Below, piece after piece: positions 16,380 to 23,782 of a stretch of DNA of 64,000 nt. Source of the DNA: an uncultured Draconibacterium sp. (lineage in GTDB: Bacteria; Bacteroidota; Bacteroidia; Bacteroidales; Prolixibacteraceae); assembly GCA_947492175.1 (NCBI GenBank), contig CANLMQ010000029.1, forward strand, positions 1 through 64,000, read 5' to 3'. Both the position numbers and the translations under genes were made by a program. The notes below the pieces were generated by a model. That model made no database searches. It had not been told where the DNA came from and saw only the letters and a list, made by a program, of their open reading frames with translations. Position 1 is the first letter of the stretch; each line of letters opens with the position of its first letter.

Positions 16380-18230
16380 CTAATTTACTTTTTTCGAGGT
16401 ACACCAAATTCGTGAACGCGCAGGCATTTCTATTTCCAGTATGTCCCCGTTTGTTCCCAAGATATTCCCGGTAAATTTGTCTATAAAGCCGGTATTTTCC
16501 TTTAGTTGAACTCCAACAGTTATTTTCTCTCTGTTATAATTATGAAGTACAAAACTGCCGTCGGACAAGTGCTGGAAAGTCACCCGTGAAAGAGCATTTA
16601 ATACAGGCTCATTCTCCGAATAAAAAGCATTCCGAATTGTATTTGCCCATTCCATTGGTACTTCAAGCAATCCCAACTCTCTGGGGCAAAGAAGAACCTC
16701 ACTCACAGCATCAAAATCTTCTTGCGAAAAAGTATGCGTATTTAGTACACATATACTTTTGTTTTCATTTTGAACCAAGAAGGCACTACCCTCTGGATCT
16801 CCTGTTTGCAATACAATCTTTCCTCCCTTATCTGTAATTATTTTATAATCCATACACAGAGAGAATGGTAATTGTTCCCTTTCTCCGTTGTTTAGTATTG
16901 ATTTTGTTTCTGTTTTTTCAGGTGATACAGGCCATTTAATATTGGCCAGCCGAGCCAGTTTTTCACCTCCTTTTGCATGGTTAAGAAAACCTGTGGTTAG
17001 AATGAGTTTTGCACCATTTTCAAGTGAGTGAATTGCCTTGTCGACTACTGCACTATCTTTAGCTGCTTGTGTTGGCAGAAAAATTACACTGGCATTGTCC
17101 GGATATTTTGAGTCAGGAACTAGTGAGACACCAAACATCCCGATATAATCCATCAGATACAAATCACCTCCGGCATCGCTGTTTGGCGGTTTGTACCCCA
17201 CCACTCCCTGAACCGGATTTTGGGCTACGATTACTGCAAGATCTGCCAATTTTTTAAAATCCTGCCGAAGCAAATGATGACCGGAATGTCCCGTTATAAA
17301 ACTCGAAAGATTAAATATAACCAGCTCCTGTGCACCTGCCAAAACCGATTGATATGCTTGTTCTATAAAGTCCAGGTCACTGCAGTCGCCGTGATCAAAC
17401 CATGCACCGCCAATTTTATTCCCCGATAACGTTTTGATCCAACGATAGTTGATAAATCCTTCATAGGGTTGTACAAAACCATAACGCTGGGTGTATTGAC
17501 CACGAGTTTCGGTACCAACCCACACTCCGTCAAATAAATTCGGTTTGGTTGCAACATCATATCCCAAAAGGTGAAAACGATCGTACCATTGCGGAAATTT
17601 AATAACCATTTTTATATCAGGATTTATAGCTTTTGCCGGCTCAATAAAAACAGTCTGAGCCAAATCGGTTAGCAAAGAACGACGATACTCTGACCAACTC
17701 TCTTCTCCCTTTGCCTGTTTCGATTCCCTACTGGTATCAGCAGTACACAAAAAATCATCGATTATGAATGTGTCAAAAACGGGAGCAACACCTTCCATTA
17801 CTTTTCGAAGATCGTTCCTGGTTTTCGCATTTTGCCAGTTAAACCATCCTAAGGTTCCTTCCTGTTTTACACCAAAATCGCCTCCCGGAACAGTTGCAAT
17901 TCCGCCAACCACTTCAAATCCATTTTGTTGGAGAAACTGAACGCATTCTTTCATAAAACCTGGAGAGATAACCAAGCCGCTACGATATACTTCCATGTAA
18001 ATTTTAGTAATCCCGTTGCAACGAAGCAGCGAAATCACTTCTCGTTTTCCCTCTTCTGTGGAAAACATTTTATTTACTGTGTGTGCTGTTACATACACAC
18101 TAAGAGCCAGATCATGTTTTCTTGAAAGTGCATAATTCCAAACATCGCTATTAACGTTTCTTTCAGAGGTACAACTTTGAAATGAAACGATCGCAATAAT
18201 CAAAAATGCAATGGTTCTTACTATTTTCAT
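16380..18230 (-). CDS. Unclassified lipoprotein with TIM-barrel-like glycosidase features
   Basis: A 616-aa lipoprotein (signal ending FQSC, Cys20) that I cannot place in a named glycoside hydrolase family. The N-terminal 370 residues read like a TIM barrel, with strand-end motifs FIIDDFLCT (about 154-162), MVIKFPQWYDRF, GVWVGTETRG and IGGAWFDHGDC. The paired Asp in the first and the Glu in the third are candidate catalytic acids. Residues of about 390-480 look like a flavodoxin or trimerisation-type domain (SVIFLPTQAAKDSAVVDKAI; GAKLILTTGFL), as in GH42-like enzymes. A beta-sandwich-like end follows (IEMPARSRIWCTS). It sits downstream of the DHS-like gene and upstream of a BNR lipoprotein, so a role in glycan breakdown is likely but inferred. 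Confidence 0.6.
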   Translation of the reverse strand: MKIVRTIAFLIIAIVSFQSCTSERNVNSDVWNYALSRKHDLALSVYVTAHTVNKMFSTEEGKREVISLLRCNGITKIYMEVYRSGLVISPGFMKECVQFLQQNGFEVVGGIATVPGGDFGVKQEGTLGWFNWQNAKTRNDLRKVMEGVAPVFDTFIIDDFLCTADTSRESKQAKGEESWSEYRRSLLTDLAQTVFIEPAKAINPDIKMVIKFPQWYDRFHLLGYDVATKPNLFDGVWVGTETRGQYTQRYGFVQPYEGFINYRWIKTLSGNKIGGAWFDHGDCSDLDFIEQAYQSVLAGAQELVIFNLSSFITGHSGHHLLRQDFKKLADLAVIVAQNPVQGVVGYKPPNSDAGGDLYLMDYIGMFGVSLVPDSKYPDNASVIFLPTQAAKDSAVVDKAIHSLENGAKLILTTGFLNHAKGGEKLARLANIKWPVSPEKTETKSILNNGEREQLPFSLCMDYKIITDKGGKIVLQTGDPEGSAFLVQNENKSICVLNTHTFSQEDFDAVSEVLLCPRELGLLEVPMEWANTIRNAFYSENEPVLNALSRVTFQHLSDGSFVLHNYNREKITVGVQLKENTGFIDKFTGNILGTNGDILEIEMPARSRIWCTSKKVN

Positions 18231-18354
18231 ATTCCTGATTTTACAAAAATTATGGTTTCCCTATTTCAACCTTCCAAGCGGAAAGTTCAACCTAATATTG
18301 ATTTTTATGATGGTTCTAAATCATCTGTAGCCTACAAACCAGTTGCTATACAGT

Positions 18355-19467
18355 TCAGCTTCCAGCCAACAATTTTTGATACAGGGCAAGTAAAAAGTCG
18401 CGATTGTCAGCCGTAAGATAATGCATCTCGCCTCCCATTCGATGAAATGTTTTGCAATAACGCAGATAGTAGGCCGGATTATCCATTGGCGGCTCTCCGT
18501 CTTTATCCCAATCCCAATCCGATTCCGCTAAATCAACAATCAACATATAATGATTATCGATATGACTTCCGTTTTTTATTTCGATATTCTGAGACATGGA
18601 AAGTGACTTCTCAAAAATCATTGGCGACATAACAGCCGATCCCACCGACATATAAACTCCATCTTCCAGATTGCTCACACTATAGGCAAAACTCAGAAAA
18701 TCGTTTAAGGCTGTTCGTCCAATCGCTGCACCATGATTCATCGGATGGTTGTATATAATATCGTGCCCAAACATGGGATGCCCTGTAAACGGTATTTTTA
18801 AAGCATAAGCATTTCCCTGAACCGAGTATTTTTTGTAAGGATGCGGAATTCTCATAAAACCGGGAGTAAGATTAAACTGATTAATAACTCCCGCCAAATC
18901 AATAGCTGCAGCTGCTGTTTCCGGCTCCGCATCCATCTTTTCTTTCGCCAGTTCGTAAAGAAATGAAGGCTCCGGAATTTGTAAGCCTTCAATATGTATC
19001 ATTTTCCCAACAGCCTCGCCATACCCTAATCCTTCGTAAGCCCCAACAACAATGGCCAGATTAATATAAAATCCTGTATTGTCCCAGATACCAAACTGCC
19101 CCAAATCAACATTTTCACGAACATCTTCGCTCGATTTACCCTGAAAGGCAAATTCCCAGTCGTGAATAATACCTGCTCCGTTTGTAGCCAGATGTGTTAT
19201 CCAGCCTTCCTTCATTAATGCAATAAGTGTAGGTGACATTCCATTTTTTATGGTATGTGCTCCAAAAGTCAGCATACATGACCGGTTCTGAATTCTGGCC
19301 TTTCGAATGCGCTGAACAGTTTTATTGATGAGTTTATTTGCCTGTTCTGAAAAAGGATGTGGCAGCTGATCTGTGGGAACATTATCCCTTTCTATATATA
19401 CCTTATTTTTTCTTTCAGAAAGCTTTTTTATGTCGAGCGCTGCTCTGTCGAATTTTGGATATGGCAT
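18355..19467 (-). CDS. Distant deoxyhypusine-synthase-like protein
   Basis: Cytoplasmic protein of 370 aa that looks distantly related to deoxyhypusine synthase (NAD-binding DHS fold). The stretch MLTFGAHTIKNGMSPTLIAL (about 65-84), the following THLATNGAGIIHDWE, and a later VYMSVGSAVMSPMIFEKS line up with DHS regions. The catalytic lysine region (GGGVVKHH in DHS) reads GSAVMSPM here, so the lysine is absent. Bacteria lack eIF5A, so hypusine formation is not the role. It starts 5 nt after the kinase/HAD stop codon, so the two are almost surely co-translated. I infer an NAD-linked step on the metabolite handled by the kinase/phosphatase. The fold assignment comes from motif recall and has not been tested by a search. 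Confidence 0.6.
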   Translation of the reverse strand: MPYPKFDRAALDIKKLSERKNKVYIERDNVPTDQLPHPFSEQANKLINKTVQRIRKARIQNRSCMLTFGAHTIKNGMSPTLIALMKEGWITHLATNGAGIIHDWEFAFQGKSSEDVRENVDLGQFGIWDNTGFYINLAIVVGAYEGLGYGEAVGKMIHIEGLQIPEPSFLYELAKEKMDAEPETAAAAIDLAGVINQFNLTPGFMRIPHPYKKYSVQGNAYALKIPFTGHPMFGHDIIYNHPMNHGAAIGRTALNDFLSFAYSVSNLEDGVYMSVGSAVMSPMIFEKSLSMSQNIEIKNGSHIDNHYMLIVDLAESDWDWDKDGEPPMDNPAYYLRYCKTFHRMGGEMHYLTADNRDFLLALYQKLLAGS

Positions 19468-19472
19468 TGGGT

Positions 19473-21377
19473 TTAATCTTTAATATTTAAAAGTTCGAGT
19501 AACCTTGGAAGTTGCGAAAAGTCGGGTACAATTATATCGGCACCTGCTTTTATAAGGCGGGTACGTTTACTTTCGTTTAAACTGTAACGTTTTACTTCGT
19601 TACTGGCAATACCAACTGTTATCCCACCCCTTTTTCGGGTTTCGCGAATTTCAACCGGGCCATCGCCAAAGGCAATTATTTGTCCGTTACCCGAATCGCC
19701 AATGTCATTTAAAATACGATCGAGCACCATTTTTTTTGCTTCCTTTGTTACATCGCCAACAGCACCGTAAATTCCCCCTTCAAACAGATGATCGTATCCC
19801 AAAATCCGGGCTTCATTTTTTACATCATCCTCATCGGTTCCGCTTGCCAGGTAAAGTGTTACTCCTTTCCGGTATAACGCTTCCAGCAGTTTAACAGCAT
19901 TTTTCAGGGTAAAATCGTCTAAAGCCAGTTCTCCGCGTTCAATCTTGGCCTCGCGTTCTCTTACCATTTTTAAAAGCTCGTTGTTATAAATTTCTTTATA
20001 CCCAAATTCATCCAAAATCTGGTCATCTTCAACACATCCAAATTCTTTTACCAGTTCAACCAACCCTTTCATTTGCACAAGCGTTTGAATTCCGGTTGTT
20101 TTATCAATAAATTCAACAACCCGGGTATGGACTTTATGATAGAGTGCTTCATCTGCATCATGAAAATGTTCACCCAAAATAGCTTTCATCATCATGGGTT
20201 GCATAATGTGTTCCCAGCCCTCACGGAGTGTTGAAATTGTACCGTCGTGATCGAAAATGGCATGGCTAACCTGCGGAGCTTTCTCAAATTCGTTGATAAT
20301 TTCTATTTCAGAATTATTCCAGTAGCTGGCATGCCTGATATCTTCGGCTAACTCAGGAGTATAAATAAAATCGGGATCCGTTCCAATCTGAAGAATTTCT
20401 TCGGCCGATGCCGTACCGGTCTGAAACAATTTCTGAACAGTTACACCTGCCACATAACTCCCCATTTCGGCAGCATCAGCCATTGAATATCCGGCTGCCA
20501 GAGTTGATGCAGCACCGGCAAGATAACTATCACCTGCGCCAACGGTGTCCACTTTCGAAATAATCATTAATCCGTAAATATCCTTAACCCCATTGGAATC
20601 GACAATAACAGAACCTCGTTCGCCGCGGGTGATAAACAATGGTTTACCAAACTTTTCAAACAAGAAAAGGGCCGCCGTTTTTACTTCAGAATGAAGCACA
20701 ACATCCGTAACATCTTTTTCGAGTCCGAATAAACGTGCAGCTTCTGTATCATTCATTTTTCGGTATGAACCATCGTAATAATCGTTGTAGTTCCGACTAT
20801 CGGTTATAAAAACCGTTTCCGGGAAACTTTGAATTACTTTTACCAGCTCCGCTTTAAAATATTCGGTATGAATACCTGACAGAACCTGTTGATTAATAAT
20901 TACCAAATCGACATCAGGAATATCTCTTTTAAGTTTTTGAATTAACAGGTCGGCCGTGTTTACAGATAGCTGGTTAAAATTACCAAAATCAATACGTCCT
21001 TCTTCAAAATCTCCCACGTACGGTTTTGTATATACATGAGTAGACCAGTCTTCTTCCTGAATTAACAGATTATTGGGATTAATTCCTGATTCGTGCATAA
21101 TTTTCACCATTTCACTTCCATACGGATCGCTGCCAATTACACCATAAGCACGCACATCTTTTATTCCCATTGCTGCCAGGTTATTGGTAACATTTCCGGC
21201 TCCGCCCAACGAGTACCTTTGTTCTTTTACGGGTCTTGTTTTTTGGCCTGTTTCAATGGATATTTCACTTTTCGATTCATCGATGAACCAATATGCATCA
21301 AGACAAAAATCGCCAACTACAGCAATTTTTACTGTGCTTATGTCTTGTAATACGTTTTGTAATTTTTCTTTTTTCAT
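19473..21377 (-). CDS. PfkB-family kinase fused to a HAD phosphatase
   Basis: Bifunctional cytoplasmic protein of 634 aa. Residues 1-335 are a PfkB/ribokinase-family kinase closest in pattern to the heptose-7-phosphate kinase part of HldE (GGAGNVTNNLAAMG about 58-71; SKVDTVGAGDSYLAG about 274-288 with catalytic Asp about 283). Residues 365-634 are a HAD phosphatase with nucleophile motif FDHDGT (Asp about 376), motif II LASGT, Lys in KEAKKM, and the acidic motif GDGPVE, which has Glu where Asp is usual. The HldE nucleotidyltransferase domain is missing and replaced by the phosphatase. It lies between GH92 (35 nt upstream) and the DHS-like gene (5 nt downstream), in the same run as a GmhA-like isomerase. 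The fusion suggests transfer or removal of phosphate at two positions of one sugar. Confidence 0.88.
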   Translation of the reverse strand: MKKEKLQNVLQDISTVKIAVVGDFCLDAYWFIDESKSEISIETGQKTRPVKEQRYSLGGAGNVTNNLAAMGIKDVRAYGVIGSDPYGSEMVKIMHESGINPNNLLIQEEDWSTHVYTKPYVGDFEEGRIDFGNFNQLSVNTADLLIQKLKRDIPDVDLVIINQQVLSGIHTEYFKAELVKVIQSFPETVFITDSRNYNDYYDGSYRKMNDTEAARLFGLEKDVTDVVLHSEVKTAALFLFEKFGKPLFITRGERGSVIVDSNGVKDIYGLMIISKVDTVGAGDSYLAGAASTLAAGYSMADAAEMGSYVAGVTVQKLFQTGTASAEEILQIGTDPDFIYTPELAEDIRHASYWNNSEIEIINEFEKAPQVSHAIFDHDGTISTLREGWEHIMQPMMMKAILGEHFHDADEALYHKVHTRVVEFIDKTTGIQTLVQMKGLVELVKEFGCVEDDQILDEFGYKEIYNNELLKMVREREAKIERGELALDDFTLKNAVKLLEALYRKGVTLYLASGTDEDDVKNEARILGYDHLFEGGIYGAVGDVTKEAKKMVLDRILNDIGDSGNGQIIAFGDGPVEIRETRKRGGITVGIASNEVKRYSLNESKRTRLIKAGADIIVPDFSQLPRLLELLNIKD

Positions 21378-21412
21378 CGGTTTACCCTTGATTTTTGTTG
21401 GTTATTAACACT

Positions 21413-23743
21413 CTATTTTGTCATTGAAGGCGGTGCAGCATTTTTATCACTCCCCCATTTTTTATTCGGTTCGGTGCCCATTTTAAACACTATTTTGCCT
21501 CCGTTATATATTTTATCGTGACTAAACCAGGGCTGATCCAGAGTAATTCCGTCGATTGTAGCAGAATGAATGTATCGGTTGTCTTTGGAATTATTCTCCG
21601 ATTCAATACTGAAAATATCTGCGCCGTAATATTTTTTATCGAGATGTATGGTAATTTTGCTGAATTCAGGGCTCCCAATACAATATACATTCTGCCCCGG
21701 AGCAACCGGATAAAATCCCATAGAGCTTAATACATACCAGGCCGACATTTGTCCCATATCTTCATTTCCACACAGACCATCGGGGCCTGAGTGATACAAT
21801 TCGTCCATTACTTTTCGGGCCAGTTCCTGTGATTTCCAAGGGGCACCTGCGTAATTATACAAGTACAAAGTATGGTGACTGGGTTCATTTCCATGCGCAT
21901 ATTGTCCTATTAGTCCGGTTACATCCGATACCGTTTCCTGTACTTCAGAACTCATTGTAAAAAGGGTATCCAGTTTACTTATAAAAGGCTGTCTTCCTCC
22001 TTCAAAGTCGATTAGTCCCTGAACATCGTGAGGAACAAACCACGTATATTGCCATGCATTTGCTTCTGTATAATGCCGCTGATCTCCATGACCCACAAAT
22101 GTAGGATTAAAAGGAACCTGCCATTTTCCATCATTATCTTTCGGGCGGGCCAGTCCGGTTTCCGAATCCATCAGATTCTTGTAACTGGCAGCTCTCTGCA
22201 TAAACAACTTATAATCATCCTCTTTCCCAAGCTCCTTTGCGATTTGGGCAATACACCAGTCGTTATAAGCATACTCCAAAGTTCTCGATACCGATTCTCT
22301 TACTTTATCGTAAGGAAGATATCCATTTTTCATGTAGTAGTCTAAACCAATTCTTCCTTTTGAACGATGATCGGCTGATGGAATTTCCATTGCATTTTTC
22401 TTTACCGCTTCATAAGCTTTTTCACTATCAAAATCAGCAATTCCTTTTTTTAATGCATCGGCAATGGCTGCAACCGGATGGTCGCCAATCATATCGTTGG
22501 TATAACTGTTTCCAAATTGCTGAGGCGTTGGTAGCCAGCCACCTTGTTCGTATTGGGCCAGCATTGTACGTATAGCATTTATATTTCGTTGCGGGTCAAT
22601 AAGCGTAAGCAATGGCATTTCTGCCCGATGTGTGTCCCACAACGAAAAATCGCTTAAATAGGTAAAATCTTTGGCTACATGTATTTGGTTATCCAAACCT
22701 GTATATTTTCCATCCACATCGCTGAATATGGCTGGAAAAAGCAATGAATGATACAAAGCAGTGTAAAAAGTTACCTTTTTGTTTTTGTTATATAACTCGT
22801 TATTTGCCTCAGATGCTTCAACTTCAATTTTACTTAAAACATCGTTCCACTTTTGCTCTGCATTTTGTTTTGTTTCATTAAAATTCCATCCGGGAATTTC
22901 AGTATCCAGATTTAAACGTGCCTGCTCAATACTTGTGTACGAAATACCAACTTTAACTTCAATTGTTTCATTTTCTTCAACCTTATAATTAACAAACGCC
23001 CCCAAATAAGAACCTGAATCTTCCTTTGAACCGGATTTAATATTTTCACCGTTCCAGGTACCGCTTGTATCGAAGGGGCGGCTAAAGCGGGCACAGAAAT
23101 ATACGTTCTTATGTTTTACAAATCCGTGGGAATAACGATGCCCGACAATTTCAGTGTCGCTGATAATTTTAACTTCGCTGGTTCGTCGATACGAGTTACG
23201 GATACCATGACCTGCATCCAGCACAATATGAGAAGGTCCTGCCTCAGAAAAGGTATATCGATGAAATCCGGCACGTTCTGTTACTGTTAATTCTGCCTGC
23301 ACAGCGTAATCGTCTAAAAAAACGGAATAATAACCTGGCGAAGCTGTTTCACTGTCGTGCGAGAAACGCGAGCGATATCCCTCATCCGGATTTTCCTTAC
23401 TTCCGGGCACAACCTGAAGTTTTCCGGTTGTTGGCATTAGCAGAATGTCTCCCCAATCTCCTGCACCCATTCCACTCCGATGCAAGTGACTAAAACCCAT
23501 AACAGAATTATCGCTGTAATGATATCCCGAGCACCAATCCCATCCTTCTACACCGGTATCAGGACTTAATTGCACCATTCCGCCGGGCAAGGCAGCACCG
23601 GGAAAAGTATGCCCATGATAATCAGTTCCAATAAAAGGATCGACATAATCAACTGGATTAAATTCGGTCTTCAACGGAATACATCCCGTTCCAACCACAC
23701 TTGCAACGACTACTGAAATTATGATTTTTATTTTTTTATACAT
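21413..23743 (-). CDS. GH92 alpha-mannosidase lipoprotein
   Basis: Calcium-dependent exo-alpha-mannosidase of family GH92, 776 aa, close to the usual length. A lipoprotein signal ends in VGTGC (Cys21). Family motifs are VDPFIGTDYHGHTFPGAALP near the mature N terminus, then GWDWCSGYHYSD and SDFSLWDTHRAEMPLL, and the highly conserved GNEDMGQMSAWYVLSSMGFY. The enzyme inverts and trims alpha-1,2 (and sometimes 1,3/1,4/1,6) linked mannose from N-glycans or mannans. The exact linkage is not predictable here. It lies 39 nt after GH38 in the same operon, which points to an alpha-mannose-containing glycan as substrate. Confidence 0.94.
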   Translation of the reverse strand: MYKKIKIIISVVVASVVGTGCIPLKTEFNPVDYVDPFIGTDYHGHTFPGAALPGGMVQLSPDTGVEGWDWCSGYHYSDNSVMGFSHLHRSGMGAGDWGDILLMPTTGKLQVVPGSKENPDEGYRSRFSHDSETASPGYYSVFLDDYAVQAELTVTERAGFHRYTFSEAGPSHIVLDAGHGIRNSYRRTSEVKIISDTEIVGHRYSHGFVKHKNVYFCARFSRPFDTSGTWNGENIKSGSKEDSGSYLGAFVNYKVEENETIEVKVGISYTSIEQARLNLDTEIPGWNFNETKQNAEQKWNDVLSKIEVEASEANNELYNKNKKVTFYTALYHSLLFPAIFSDVDGKYTGLDNQIHVAKDFTYLSDFSLWDTHRAEMPLLTLIDPQRNINAIRTMLAQYEQGGWLPTPQQFGNSYTNDMIGDHPVAAIADALKKGIADFDSEKAYEAVKKNAMEIPSADHRSKGRIGLDYYMKNGYLPYDKVRESVSRTLEYAYNDWCIAQIAKELGKEDDYKLFMQRAASYKNLMDSETGLARPKDNDGKWQVPFNPTFVGHGDQRHYTEANAWQYTWFVPHDVQGLIDFEGGRQPFISKLDTLFTMSSEVQETVSDVTGLIGQYAHGNEPSHHTLYLYNYAGAPWKSQELARKVMDELYHSGPDGLCGNEDMGQMSAWYVLSSMGFYPVAPGQNVYCIGSPEFSKITIHLDKKYYGADIFSIESENNSKDNRYIHSATIDGITLDQPWFSHDKIYNGGKIVFKMGTEPNKKWGSDKNAAPPSMTK

Positions 23744-23782
23744 TATAATTGGTTTAAGTTATTTCTTATTCAGATTATTCTA

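Noticed and set aside
18355..19467. Deoxyhypusine synthase acting on eIF5A, or a homospermidine synthase
   Set aside because: Bacteria lack eIF5A, and the catalytic lysine region is not conserved here, so neither known reaction is supported.
19473..21377. Standard HldE (heptose kinase/adenylyltransferase)
   Set aside because: The C-terminal half is a HAD phosphatase, not a nucleotidyltransferase, so ADP-heptose synthesis by this protein is not supported.
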